NCBI GenBank assembly: GCA_002937505.1
Contig: PTJY01000002.1
Coordinates: forward strand, 62,001 to 126,000
Reading direction: 5' to 3'
Length of the DNA stretch: 64,000 bases
From: Alphaproteobacteria bacterium MarineAlpha12_Bin1
Lineage (GTDB): Bacteria > Pseudomonadota > Alphaproteobacteria > UBA6615
The notes beneath the pieces were generated by a model, which saw nothing but the letters and a program-made list of their open reading frames with translations, ran no database searches and was not told the origin of the DNA. Shown here in pieces: positions 9,583-18,948 of this stretch. Every line of letters begins with the position of its first letter. Within the stretch, counting starts at the first letter, position 1. The translations under genes and the position numbers were made by a program.

Positions 9583-9712
9583 AATCTCCCTGCAACTATT
9601 AAAAATTTTTTCGCGACAATTATGGGACTAGTAGAGAAGTCCGACCACAGTTATATAACTTCCAACTTTACACCCTGTTAAATTGCTTATTTAGGCTATA
9701 ATAAAGCTTGGC

Positions 9713-10972
9713 TTGAAAGTAAATCTCAGGATCGTTAATTATAACATTAAATTTGAAAAACAGGGGGAGGGTAAAACGTACAATAACATAAAATCAACTA
9801 ACACTCTTGGGATTCGTTACCCAACCATTCAGGATTTAAGAGAACATGCCAGGTATAGGATACCTCGCTTTGCTTTCGATTATGTAGATGGTGCAGCTGG
9901 GGCAAACGAAGTCGGTATGGCACGTAATGCCCAAGCGTTAGATCTTGTGGAACTAGTGCCTCGTTACGGTCTAGAGAACTACAAACCAGATATTGAAACT
10001 AATCTATTTGGACGACTTTATTCTGCTCCAATTGCTATTGCTCCCATGGGAATGCCAGGGATGGTATGGCCGGGGGGAGAGGAGATATTCGCTAAGGCAT
10101 CCCACAAAGCACGCATTCCTTTTACGCTTTCCACCGCAGCGGGTGCAACTATTGAACGTATAACAGAGCTAGCCCCTGAAACTACTTGGTTTCAACTATA
10201 CAGAATGCCTCATAATAATCTTGAGATGAATTTTGATTTAGTTAAAAGGGCAAAAACTGCAGGAGTGCACGTCTTGATTTTAACCTTAGATGTGCCTGCC
10301 AGAACTAAACGCCCGAGAGAACTCCGTAATCAGCTAACCATTCCCTATAAACCTGGCCTACATACATTAATTGATGTACTGCCTCATCCTGGATGGATTC
10401 TAGCGCTGGCAAAACACGGGCATAATTCATTCGCAAATTATAAAAAGTATACTGACAATAAATTAAGCGGATATGAATTAGCAAAATTTGCCCGTCAAAG
10501 ATCAGGAGGAACTTTTAGTTGGAAAGAAGTTTCCCAACTTCGAGATGTTTGGCCGGGGCCACTTGTTGTGAAGGGTATTTTACACCCTAATGATGCCGAA
10601 AAAGCTATTAGTGTGGGAGTTGATGGAGTAGTTGTATCCAATCACGGTGGACGTCAATTAGAGGGAGCTCCCGCAACTGTTGATGTGTTGCCTGCCATTG
10701 CAAATGCTATAGGGAAAGAGGCCACTATCTTATTTGATAGTGGTATAAGAAGCGGTCTTGATGTGGTTCGTGTAATGGCGCTTGGGGCAAAAGCAGCTCT
10801 TTCGGGAAGAGCATTTATGTATGGTCTTGGTGCATTGGGCGCTAAAGGAGCTGACCATGTTGTAAATTACTACACTGAAGAAATTTCTGCAGCCATGCGT
10901 CAAATCGGGGTTCATGACATTCAGGAGTGTAGTGATATTATGATTCGTCATGAAAACGCTTTAAAGTTTTAA
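9713..10972 (+). CDS. FMN-dependent alpha-hydroxy-acid dehydrogenase (LldD/glycolate oxidase family)
   Basis: The protein has the FMN TIM-barrel of lactate dehydrogenase, mandelate dehydrogenase and glycolate oxidase. The N-terminal family hallmark RIPRFAFDYVDGAAG is present, followed by IAPMGMPGM, the catalytic SNHGGRQLEG block near residue 310, and DSGIRSGLDVVR. Members oxidise 2-hydroxy acids to 2-keto acids and are usually membrane-associated or cytosolic. The only canonical in-frame start is TTG at 9713, which has no good ribosome-binding site. A strong GGGGGAGG at 9763-9770 instead precedes an ACG at 9776, close to where family members normally begin, so the true start is uncertain. Confidence 0.9.
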   Translation: MKVNLRIVNYNIKFEKQGEGKTYNNIKSTNTLGIRYPTIQDLREHARYRIPRFAFDYVDGAAGANEVGMARNAQALDLVELVPRYGLENYKPDIETNLFGRLYSAPIAIAPMGMPGMVWPGGEEIFAKASHKARIPFTLSTAAGATIERITELAPETTWFQLYRMPHNNLEMNFDLVKRAKTAGVHVLILTLDVPARTKRPRELRNQLTIPYKPGLHTLIDVLPHPGWILALAKHGHNSFANYKKYTDNKLSGYELAKFARQRSGGTFSWKEVSQLRDVWPGPLVVKGILHPNDAEKAISVGVDGVVVSNHGGRQLEGAPATVDVLPAIANAIGKEATILFDSGIRSGLDVVRVMALGAKAALSGRAFMYGLGALGAKGADHVVNYYTEEISAAMRQIGVHDIQECSDIMIRHENALKF

Positions 10973-11050
10973 TGATAGCTTCTTCAAGTCAAAAGCTGAT
11001 ATTATTTGAAAATACTCTAATGCTCTCCATAAATTTTCTAATGCGTAAAA

Positions 11051-12886
11051 TTGGGTCAGTTATTGAACACTTTGTTAACTAATTCTAATAAAATCCTTTA
11101 CTCTGATACGCAAATCTTATGGCGTATTATCCTGCTTGCGATGAAATATCGGAGTTACGCAGTAATCGCAATTGGCACAACTTTAATTGCCTCGCTATTA
11201 CAACTGGCAGTACCACAATTACTGGGGGCAGCGGTTGATGATACTTTGGGTTTGTTAGGAACTAGCAATGAATCGGCTTCCTCAATACGCGAATCATTAG
11301 TTCAGACTGCCCTTCTTTTGCTTGTTGTATCAATCCTTAGAGGGTTTTTTACCTTAATTCATAACTACACCGGTGAAGCTGTAGGACACATGATAGCATA
11401 CGACTTAAGACTAGCCTTCTATGACAAACTACAGAAATTAAGTTTTTCGTTTCATGATAAAGTACATACAGGAGAGTTAATAACTAGAGGGATGCTGGAT
11501 ATAGAAGGCGTACGAATGTTTTTTAGCACAGGTGTAGTGCGCCTATTTTTACTCACAATTCTAATTGGTGTTGGGGCATATCTGCTGCTTTCCAAGGATT
11601 TATTTCTAGGTGCTCTGAGCCTCAGCTTCGTTCCTTTTGTGGCCTGGAGATCAGCAATAGCTAGACTAAAACTGCGTAGACTATGGCTAGCTTTGCAAGA
11701 ACGAATGGGGGTCATAGGCAGAATAATGGACGAAAACCTTACTGGTATTCGGGTAGTCAGAGCATTTGGTGCAGAGAATTATGAACTTAAAAAATATAAA
11801 ATAGCAGCAGATCAGGCACTAGAGTTGGCGGGTCAAAGAATAAAAACCAGAGTTGCTTCTACTACAATAATGACTTACGCGTATTTTCTGGCCATGGGAA
11901 TGGTATTATGGATAGGAGGTCTGCGTGTTCAAGAAGGTAGCCTAACTATTGGATCTCTTACCGAGTTTTTGGCTTTCATGACAATTCTTCAACTACCAGT
12001 TCGACAGCTTGGATTGCTAGTAAACTCTTTTGCGAGGGCTTCAACCACAGGAAGAAGATTGTTTGAAGTTCTTGATTTGGATGCAACTATATCGGACCTA
12101 CCCCATGCAAAAAATCTAGACATTGATAAAGGTAGTGTTTGTTTCGAAAATGTATCTTTTAAGTATGGTGGAAATGACTCTCCTCTAACGTTAAATAAAA
12201 TTAATTTTGAGATTAGACGTGGTCAATCTCTTGGTATAGTAGGCCCGCCCGGAAGTGGTAAATCAACAATCACGCACCTATTATCTCGTTTCTATGACGT
12301 TTCTGATGGAAAAATCACTATTGATGGACAGGATATACGGGAGGTTTCTCTCGAATCATTAAGAACGCACGTATTGACAGTTCCTCAGGACCCTTTTCTA
12401 TTCACCTCATCTTTAGAAAGTAATATTGCATATGGAAATCCTTGGGCCAGTAATGACTCCATATCTGAAGCAGCGCGGATAGCCAAGATCGATACTTTCA
12501 TAGAAACTTTACCAGATAGATATGGCACACTTGTTGGTGAACGGGGTGTGTCTCTATCTGGTGGGCAGAAACAGCGTATTGCAATAGCGCGAACCACTAT
12601 CCTTAAGCCTTCAATTTTAATCTTTGATGATTCTACTTCAGCAATTGACGCAGAAACAGAACGCCAAATACGCGAGTTTCTCAAAACGCCAATGCAGTCT
12701 TCTACGACAATAATCATATCTCATCGACTTAGAAGCCTAATTGGAGTCGATGAAATAATATTTTTAGAAAACGGTGCCATCGTCGAACGAGGATCTCATA
12801 AACAACTCCTTTCTATGAATGGTAAGTATGCTGAATTATATAAATCCCAGACTAATTTATTCGAGGAAGAAAATTTTGAAAAGTAA
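11051..12886 (+). CDS. ABC exporter half-transporter, first subunit (degenerate Walker B)
   Basis: This protein of about 611 residues has a six-helix type IV exporter membrane domain (residues about 25-310) fused to an ATPase domain. Walker A GPPGSGKST is near residue 398, the signature LSGGQKQ near 502, and the H-loop is IISHRL. Walker B reads ILIFDDSTSAID, so the catalytic Glu is replaced by Asp. It overlaps a second half-transporter by 11 bases, as in MdlA/MdlB-type heterodimers. The canonical LSGGQ here serves the partner's intact site. The start is uncertain: TTG 11051 lacks a clear ribosome-binding site, and ATG 11141 would cut the first helix. Substrate unknown; a drug, lipid or peptide exporter is possible. 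Confidence 0.9.
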   Translation: MGQLLNTLLTNSNKILYSDTQILWRIILLAMKYRSYAVIAIGTTLIASLLQLAVPQLLGAAVDDTLGLLGTSNESASSIRESLVQTALLLLVVSILRGFFTLIHNYTGEAVGHMIAYDLRLAFYDKLQKLSFSFHDKVHTGELITRGMLDIEGVRMFFSTGVVRLFLLTILIGVGAYLLLSKDLFLGALSLSFVPFVAWRSAIARLKLRRLWLALQERMGVIGRIMDENLTGIRVVRAFGAENYELKKYKIAADQALELAGQRIKTRVASTTIMTYAYFLAMGMVLWIGGLRVQEGSLTIGSLTEFLAFMTILQLPVRQLGLLVNSFARASTTGRRLFEVLDLDATISDLPHAKNLDIDKGSVCFENVSFKYGGNDSPLTLNKINFEIRRGQSLGIVGPPGSGKSTITHLLSRFYDVSDGKITIDGQDIREVSLESLRTHVLTVPQDPFLFTSSLESNIAYGNPWASNDSISEAARIAKIDTFIETLPDRYGTLVGERGVSLSGGQKQRIAIARTTILKPSILIFDDSTSAIDAETERQIREFLKTPMQSSTTIIISHRLRSLIGVDEIIFLENGAIVERGSHKQLLSMNGKYAELYKSQTNLFEEENFEK

Positions 12887-14735
12887 TTCCATTACTTCCC
12901 AAATTAATAAAAAGACCGACCGGGCACCGCTTGCTTATGTGGGATCACAGACAAGCCATGAAGAGGATGTGTTCGGAGCTCTCTTTGATGGCAAGGTAAT
13001 AAAACGCTTTGTTGAATATCTGCGTCCCTACAAAACTAATATTTGTTTGGCTATTGGAGCAGTACTGGTCGTCACTTTTGCACAGTTGTCTATACCACTC
13101 ATTGTACAACATGCAATAGATGAAGTCATATTAGTGGATAAAACAGATTCTATTCCTCTATTTCTTGTTATCATTTTCTTTTCTGCATTAATTACAATTA
13201 ATTATGGTGCCAATTGGCTACAAGATCGACTTATCGGCATGACAGGCGAACAAGTGATTTTTGATCTTAGAAAAGCCATGTATTCTCACATACAAAATAT
13301 ATCTTTGTCTTTTATGGATAAGACAGAGACTGGAAGAATGATGTCCCGGCTAACTGGTGATGTGAATTCTCTACAAGAATTTTTAGAAAATTCCGTTACG
13401 GCTTTTGGGGATCTTGTCTTACTCTTTGGCATAGTGATAATTATGCTTTCACTAGATTTCACTCTTGGGGCTCTTACCCTCTCTGTAGTGCCTATTTTAT
13501 TTTTCGTAAGAATCTTTTGGTTGCCTCGTGCCCGAATAGCTTTCAGGTATGCTAGAGAGACCAACTCCATAGCCAATGGTGCATTAGCCGAAGGTATACG
13601 TTCCGTAAGAACTGTGCAGAGTATGAGACGAGAGTGCGTTAACTATCATCTATATAATAAAAAGGTAGAGGAAAACCTTTCTGCCCATCTAAAATCAGCC
13701 CGAATGGCGCAAGTAATGGTTCCAGTGGTTGATACCCTTACCGGAGCTGCAATGGGCATAGTAATATTAGTTGGAGGGGCCCTAGTATTAGATAACTCTC
13801 TGGATATCGGAGTTATTGTTGCGTTTATCTTTTACGTTCAACGATTTTTTGACCCTATAAGATCCTTGACTATTCAATATAGTGTAATGCAAAGAGCTAT
13901 GGCTTCAGGAAAAAGAATCTTTGAAGTGCTTGATGTCCCTATATCTATTGCTGACGATCCGAAAGCGATAAGAGCAGAGGAAATTCGAGGGTTGGTTGAG
14001 TTCCGAAATGTTACCTTTAGCTATGACGGGGTAAACCCAGTTCTAGAAAATCTTAATTTTACTATATCCCCGGGAGAGACTGTTGCTTTGGTCGGCCCAA
14101 CTGGTTCTGGAAAAACAAGTATTACATCTTTACTACATCGTTTCTATGAGGTCAGCGAGGGAAGTATTCTTATCGATAATATAGACATAAAAAAATATGA
14201 AAAATCATCATTAGGAGAACATATTTCGATGGTTTTACAAGATCCATTTTTATTTACAGGCACTATCCTCGAAAACATTCGATATAAAACAGATAAAGCT
14301 ACATTGGAGCAGGTTGTAAACGCAGCTAAAACAGTAGGTGCGCACGATTTCATCACTGAAATGGAACATAGCTATGAGACCGAAGTCGAAGAACAGGGTC
14401 GCAACTTATCTTTAGGACAACGTCAACTAATTAGTTTTGCAAGAGCTTTAGTTGCTAATGCTAAGATTCTAGTACTTGATGAAGCCACGGCTAGCATAGA
14501 CAGTCATACAGAGAAAAAAATCCAAATTGCTCTTAAAAAACTTCTTAAAGGACGCACTGGTATAGTCATTGCTCATAGACTTGCTACAATCAGAGGGGCT
14601 GACCGGATAATAGTAATAAAAAATGGTAAATTAGTTGAAATGGGACCGCATAAATCACTGGTCAAAAAGCAAGGCCTATACTCTCAACTTCATAAACTTA
14701 ATTACGCATCTTTTGATGACGTGCGGGTAGATTAG
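12876..14735 (+). CDS. ABC exporter half-transporter, second subunit (canonical catalytic Glu, altered signature)
   Basis: This protein of about 619 residues has a six-helix membrane domain and an ATPase domain. Walker A GPTGSGKTS is near residue 406, Walker B is ILVLDEATASID with the catalytic Glu, and the H-loop is IVIAHRL. The signature is LSLGQRQ instead of LSGGQ. TTG at 12876 was chosen because GAGGA lies 8 nt upstream; the frame itself extends back to 12819. It overlaps the first subunit by 11 bases. The altered signature here and the Asp in the partner's Walker B fall in the same composite ATP site, which is the usual pattern of asymmetric heterodimeric exporters. Confidence 0.9.
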   Translation: MKSNSITSQINKKTDRAPLAYVGSQTSHEEDVFGALFDGKVIKRFVEYLRPYKTNICLAIGAVLVVTFAQLSIPLIVQHAIDEVILVDKTDSIPLFLVIIFFSALITINYGANWLQDRLIGMTGEQVIFDLRKAMYSHIQNISLSFMDKTETGRMMSRLTGDVNSLQEFLENSVTAFGDLVLLFGIVIIMLSLDFTLGALTLSVVPILFFVRIFWLPRARIAFRYARETNSIANGALAEGIRSVRTVQSMRRECVNYHLYNKKVEENLSAHLKSARMAQVMVPVVDTLTGAAMGIVILVGGALVLDNSLDIGVIVAFIFYVQRFFDPIRSLTIQYSVMQRAMASGKRIFEVLDVPISIADDPKAIRAEEIRGLVEFRNVTFSYDGVNPVLENLNFTISPGETVALVGPTGSGKTSITSLLHRFYEVSEGSILIDNIDIKKYEKSSLGEHISMVLQDPFLFTGTILENIRYKTDKATLEQVVNAAKTVGAHDFITEMEHSYETEVEEQGRNLSLGQRQLISFARALVANAKILVLDEATASIDSHTEKKIQIALKKLLKGRTGIVIAHRLATIRGADRIIVIKNGKLVEMGPHKSLVKKQGLYSQLHKLNYASFDDVRVD

Positions 14736-14778
14736 ATAAGAACTTAGCTTGCAAACTGCAAACTAGTAAAAAGAGCAA

Positions 14779-15588
14779 TTAATCAGTCGTATACTCTAAT
14801 TTTTTTCCTCCCCAATTACGACCAGGTATGTGCATTAACTTACTTTCAGATAGTCCACCATCAACTCTTATCGAAGCCGCATTCACATAACTTGAACGAT
14901 CAGAAAGCAAAAACACACAAACTTCAGCAATCTCTTCAGGCAAGCCCACCCGTTTCATCGGAACGACAGACGCTCTGCCAGCTGAGATTTCTGGATCTGA
15001 GAACATTTCTTCAGTCATTGGTGTTCTAACTTGTCCAGGAATAACTGTGTTAGCTCTTACTCCTCGATTACTCCATTCAACACCAAAGAGATTACCCAGC
15101 ATTATAGTTCCAGCTTTAGCCACGGAGTATGCTCCAGCCCCATTATAAGGTTGTACTCCCCCTACAGATGATAAAAAAACTATTGACCCCTTGCCATTTT
15201 TTAACATTACCCTACCCGCTGCCTGTGCACATAGGTAATAACCCTTTAGGCCAACGTCCATAACCATGTCCCATTCGTCTTCGGTTAGATCCTCCAAAGC
15301 AGAGGGTCTTAGTTTTATTGCTCCACAGACTATTCCGTCGACTGTGTTAAACTTAGTTAATGTTTCTTCAATCATACGACTGACATGGTCTCCCTTAGAG
15401 GTGTCCATTTCAATGACTAATGGTATACGCCCTTCGGCCCGAACCAATTCGGCTGTAACCTCAGCTTCAGCACGATCTATATCAGCTATAGATATATCAG
15501 CACCCTCTCGAGCTGCAACAATGGCTGTAGCTCTGCCTATTCCACTCGATCCGCCTGTAATAATGATCTTTTTGTTCTCAAGTATCAT
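14779..15588 (-). CDS. SDR family oxidoreductase
   Basis: This 269-residue classical short-chain dehydrogenase/reductase has a cofactor motif TGGSSGIG at residues 11-18 and an Asp after the second strand that suggests NAD. The catalytic Ser is in FLSSVGG, and Tyr and Lys are in AYSVAKAG. The usual NAG turn is changed to VCGAI. The C-terminal VDGG motif is present, followed by a short tail. AAGGAAA lies 8 nt before the ATG. It stands alone between the convergent ABC operon and the amidohydrolase at 15792. Substrate unknown. Confidence 0.88.
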   Translation of the reverse strand: MILENKKIIITGGSSGIGRATAIVAAREGADISIADIDRAEAEVTAELVRAEGRIPLVIEMDTSKGDHVSRMIEETLTKFNTVDGIVCGAIKLRPSALEDLTEDEWDMVMDVGLKGYYLCAQAAGRVMLKNGKGSIVFLSSVGGVQPYNGAGAYSVAKAGTIMLGNLFGVEWSNRGVRANTVIPGQVRTPMTEEMFSDPEISAGRASVVPMKRVGLPEEIAEVCVFLLSDRSSYVNAASIRVDGGLSESKLMHIPGRNWGGKKLEYTTD

Positions 15589-15791
15589 CTCGAATTTTCC
15601 TTAGATATCAATACTCTGGCCTCACCTAATACTTTCAATCAACAACTCCCAGCCTCCTAGTATTTCCTATGCATTAAAAGGACTAGAAATAACTGATCTA
15701 AAAATGGTAGCCGTAAACCCATTAAAGCTATGTAGACAATCTCACTTTATTGAAATAATCAATATCGACAGATTTCTTACTAAGAAATATC

Positions 15792-16610
15792 TTAATCGGA
15801 CAAGTTCCAGCCAACCCAGTTACATAGAGCACGTCCCATTACTAGATCGAGATCATCTCCCCTGAGCCATGACAATTCTTCCGTAAACATGGTTACACAC
15901 TCACGATAGGAGCAGGGCATTCTACTCAAATCTGTACCCCAGAAAGATCTATCAGGACCGAAAGCATCAAATAAACGCTCTATATTGTCATGTATATTTT
16001 TATAAGGATATTCTTCTGTAGAATTACTTGGCGCACCCGATAATTTCACTGCTACATTAGGATACTTTGCTAACGCAACCAAATCTGGAAGGGTATCGAA
16101 CGCCTCTTGATCTTTCAAAAAAGGCGACACACCTAAATGGTCAATCAATATCCTTAGTCCAGGATGTTTTATGGCAATTTCGCCCACAGTTGGCAGAAAG
16201 TCATGCGCTAAGAGTCCAACTGGTATTCCTTTTTCCTCGGCAACTTCATAGACCCAATTCATTGTGCCATCATGCGGCCAAGCCTGCCTCTCAGGTTGCA
16301 TAAATATATATCTTAAGCCTAACATGCCGGGTAGCTTTAGTCTCTCTTCGAGTAGCTCTCTACTTTCATCAGGAGAATCTGGTGGAACCCAGCCAAGAAC
16401 GGCAAATTTGTCGGGATGTGCCGCCGCGGCTTCCAGGGCCAACTCATTTCCTCCGGGAATAGCTCCTGGGGGATGTAATAAAACGGCATCTACTCCTGCC
16501 GTTTTCATCTCTTGTAATAAATCATCCTTTGAATAGGTTTCTACCTGCCTATGAATCGGCGGCAGCATTACATTTTCCCATATATGCACCTGTGAATCGA
16601 CGACCAACAT
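15792..16610 (-). CDS. Amidohydrolase family 2 (2-pyrone-4,6-dicarboxylate hydrolase-like)
   Basis: This metal-type TIM-barrel hydrolase has about 272 residues. ATG at 16610 was chosen because AGGAGG sits just upstream, giving the family-typical N-terminus MLVVDSQVHIWE. Later landmarks are LLHPPGA, LIDHLG near residue 155 and WGTDLSRMP near residue 230, whose Asp is the usual catalytic base. Relatives hydrolyse lactones or dehydrate/decarboxylate aromatic ring-cleavage products. It is divergent from the CaiB gene at 16766. Substrate unknown. Confidence 0.87.
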   Translation of the reverse strand: MLVVDSQVHIWENVMLPPIHRQVETYSKDDLLQEMKTAGVDAVLLHPPGAIPGGNELALEAAAAHPDKFAVLGWVPPDSPDESRELLEERLKLPGMLGLRYIFMQPERQAWPHDGTMNWVYEVAEEKGIPVGLLAHDFLPTVGEIAIKHPGLRILIDHLGVSPFLKDQEAFDTLPDLVALAKYPNVAVKLSGAPSNSTEEYPYKNIHDNIERLFDAFGPDRSFWGTDLSRMPCSYRECVTMFTEELSWLRGDDLDLVMGRALCNWVGWNLSD

Positions 16611-16765
16611 AAGCTTCCTCCTATAATATTTTGGCAATTATTATTTTTTTATCACCGTTAGTAGCTGTAATATTTGTTATTAGTGTTTATAAAAAGTCTA
16701 TTGTATCAGACCAATAGCTAATCCAACAGAAGATTAAAATATTCTAAAAGAAAATAAGACGATAT

Positions 16766-17974
16766 ATGAGCAAAGATAAACCTCAACCTCTGCAAGGCCT
16801 AAAAGTAATTGAATGCGCAACAGTTATAGCTGCTCCTCTTTGTGGTAGAATGTTAGCTGATTTCGGCGCAGAAGTAATACATATTGAGCACCCAGAAAAG
16901 GGAGATGACTTAAGACATTTTGGCTTTACCGATGAGGGTGTGAATCCTTGGTGGAAATACTATTCAAGAAATAAGAAGTTAATAACACTTAATATATCTA
17001 AACCTCAGGGGCGCTCAATTTTAATGCGCCTCATTGAAGATGCTGACGTCCTTATAGAAAATTTTAGACCCGGTCGACTTGAAGAATGGAATATCCACTA
17101 TGATGAGCTAACTAAAATAAATCCCCGACTCATTATGGTAAGAGTAAGCGGTTTTGGCCAGACGGGACCTTATAGCAACCAACCCGGATTTGGGACACTT
17201 ATAGAAGCAATGAGTGGATTTGCCCATTTAACTGGAGACCCTGAAGGCCCTCCAATGCTTCCTCAATTTGCATTAGCTGATAGTTTCGCTGGCTGTTACG
17301 CAACTATGGCAACCATGTTTGCAATATATCACCGGGATATATTTGGAGCTGGAAAAGGGCAAATTATAGACGTAAGTCTTTGGGAAAGTCTTTTCTCAAT
17401 GTTAGGCCCAAACGCTATGGTAAGCCAATTAACGGGTCAGCCTCCTATGCGAACAGGCAATAGAACAATTACTTCAGCACCGAGAAACTTATACCGCACT
17501 AAAGATAATCGCTGGGTCGCTCTCGCTGGTTCAACGCCAGCTACAGCAATTCGGCTTTTTAATGCTATCGGGCAGCCAAACCTCGCTACAGACCCTAGGT
17601 TCAAGTCAAATAAAGACCGGCTCGAAAATGTAGTTGAATTGGATAAAGTCATTAATGAATGGACTAAATCACACAGCTTGGACGAAGTCACAACAATTTT
17701 TCGTCAACACTTAGTTCCAGTTGGACCTGTGTTTGATGTAAATGATATAATGAACAACCTCCACGCAATTTTCCGAGAAATGGTGGTTGAGATTCCTGAT
17801 AAAGAAGGATTAAAGCTTAAAATGGAAGGTGTTTTCCCTAAAATGGTCGATACTCCAGGTAAAATCCAACATGCAGGCAAGAGTATTGGTGATGACAACG
17901 ATGAAATATTTAAGAAACGCCTTAATATTCCCGATTCCGAACTCCTAGAATTAAAAAATAAAAAAATAATATGA
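16766..17974 (+). CDS. CaiB/BaiF family CoA-transferase
   Basis: This 402-residue type III CoA-transferase begins with LKVIECATVIAAPLCGRMLADFGAEVIHIE. The catalytic aspartate is Asp172 in ALADSFAG, and the GRLEEW and GFGQTGPY blocks are typical. It moves CoA from a donor such as succinyl-CoA to a carboxylic acid without a phosphorylated intermediate. Its stop overlaps the start of the CitE-like lyase gene (ATGA), so the acid activated here is probably the substrate of that lyase. A second family member is at 56902-58131. Confidence 0.93.
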   Translation: MSKDKPQPLQGLKVIECATVIAAPLCGRMLADFGAEVIHIEHPEKGDDLRHFGFTDEGVNPWWKYYSRNKKLITLNISKPQGRSILMRLIEDADVLIENFRPGRLEEWNIHYDELTKINPRLIMVRVSGFGQTGPYSNQPGFGTLIEAMSGFAHLTGDPEGPPMLPQFALADSFAGCYATMATMFAIYHRDIFGAGKGQIIDVSLWESLFSMLGPNAMVSQLTGQPPMRTGNRTITSAPRNLYRTKDNRWVALAGSTPATAIRLFNAIGQPNLATDPRFKSNKDRLENVVELDKVINEWTKSHSLDEVTTIFRQHLVPVGPVFDVNDIMNNLHAIFREMVVEIPDKEGLKLKMEGVFPKMVDTPGKIQHAGKSIGDDNDEIFKKRLNIPDSELLELKNKKII

Positions 17975-18822
17975 ATTATCCTCTTATAACCCTCTACGTA
18001 CCAGGAACCAGACCGGAACTTATTGATAAAGCTGTCCGGGCTGCTGCTGACGCAATTATCATCGACTTAGAAGATACCGTTCCGGTAAACCTTAAAGATC
18101 AAGTTCGTGATAATATTCATGAGATTCTCAGCAGCACCGACCAAAAGTTTCTTATTAGGATAAATAATGAACCGGAACATTTAGAAAAAGATTTGGAAAA
18201 GATGGTATCCAAAAATGTTTATGCCATACTTTTACCCAAGGCTGAAAACCTTAATCAAATTCATCAGATCGATGCAATTATAACTGAGGCTGAACGTAAT
18301 CATAATTTGTCAGTAAATTCTGTAAAAATAATCCCTATGATTGAAACTGCTTTAGGGGTAATCCGTTGTTTCGAACTAGCAACTGCTTCTCAGAGAGTCG
18401 AAACCATAACATTTGGTAGTGCAGAAGACGGAGACCTACAGGGGGATCTTAAATGTGCCTGGTCACTTGATGGGACAGAACTCCTTTATGCGCGATCAAA
18501 AGTTTTACTAGACGGCAGAGCAGCCAGGCTACCCTATGTTTTAGACGGAGCGTTTAGTGATATAAAAAATGATCGAGCATTAATGGCTGATTGCGAACTT
18601 TCCAAACGACTGGGCTATGATGGGCGAACCCTGGTACACCCTCAACAGATTCCAATTGCTCGAAAAACCTACAGCCCCAGTGATGATGAATTGGATTATT
18701 ATAGAAAGCTAATTGCCGCTTTCGAAGTCGCTGAAAACTCTGGATCAGCTTCCATATCTCTCGATGGAAAGCTGGTAGATTATGCCATGTATAAAAAAGC
18801 AAAATCTTTCATCGACCTCTGA
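17971..18822 (+). CDS. HpcH/HpaI aldolase / CitE-like CoA-ester lyase
   Basis: This 283-residue protein has the citrate-lyase-beta/malyl-CoA-lyase barrel. It shows LYVPGTRPELIDKA, the metal/substrate motif DLEDTVP near residue 32, the Arg of RINNEPE, IPMIETALGV, and GSAEDGDLQGD with acidic metal ligands. Members cleave or form 3-hydroxyacyl-CoA thioesters such as malyl-, citramalyl- or 3-hydroxy-3-methylglutaryl-type CoA. It is coupled by a 4-base overlap to a CoA-transferase, which would supply the CoA ester. Together they form a two-step activation and C-C cleavage module for a hydroxy-dicarboxylic acid. The exact acid is not determinable. Confidence 0.9.
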   Translation: MNYPLITLYVPGTRPELIDKAVRAAADAIIIDLEDTVPVNLKDQVRDNIHEILSSTDQKFLIRINNEPEHLEKDLEKMVSKNVYAILLPKAENLNQIHQIDAIITEAERNHNLSVNSVKIIPMIETALGVIRCFELATASQRVETITFGSAEDGDLQGDLKCAWSLDGTELLYARSKVLLDGRAARLPYVLDGAFSDIKNDRALMADCELSKRLGYDGRTLVHPQQIPIARKTYSPSDDELDYYRKLIAAFEVAENSGSASISLDGKLVDYAMYKKAKSFIDL

Positions 18823-18846
18823 GACTGAAAAAAAACAAGTCTTTTT
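18822..18846 (+). terminator. Weak hairpin with T-tract after the CitE-like gene
   Basis: AGACT (18822-18826) can pair with AGTCT (18838-18842), followed directly by TTTT. The stem is only 5 bp and the loop is mostly A, so this is a weak candidate. Its position, directly at the end of the CaiB-CitE operon and before the SOS promoter, is right for a terminator. Confidence 0.3.
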
Positions 18847-18889
18847 CTTCATGTCATCATAAATTTTACCCTAAATAAAAATCTATCTA

Positions 18890-18918
18890 TTGACTCTTTT
18901 GTTCTTCTTTTGTTCTAT
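18890..18918 (+). promoter_or_regulatory. SOS promoter with alphaproteobacterial LexA box
   Basis: GTTC (18901-18904), seven bases, then GTTC (18912-18915) is the GTTC-N7-GTTC operator bound by LexA in Alphaproteobacteria. It lies between a TTGACT -35 hexamer (18890-18895) and a TTCTAT -10 hexamer (18913-18918) separated by 17 bp, so repressor binding would block RNA polymerase. The polymerase start codon is about 30 bp downstream. DNA damage is therefore expected to induce the two genes that follow. Confidence 0.85.
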
Positions 18919-18948
18919 TTGAGCCTCTACAACTAAACGGATATCTTT

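Noticed and set aside
12819-12875. Longer N-terminus for the second ABC subunit
   Set aside because: It would overlap the first subunit by 68 bases and has no ribosome-binding site, whereas TTG 12876 has GAGGA at proper spacing.
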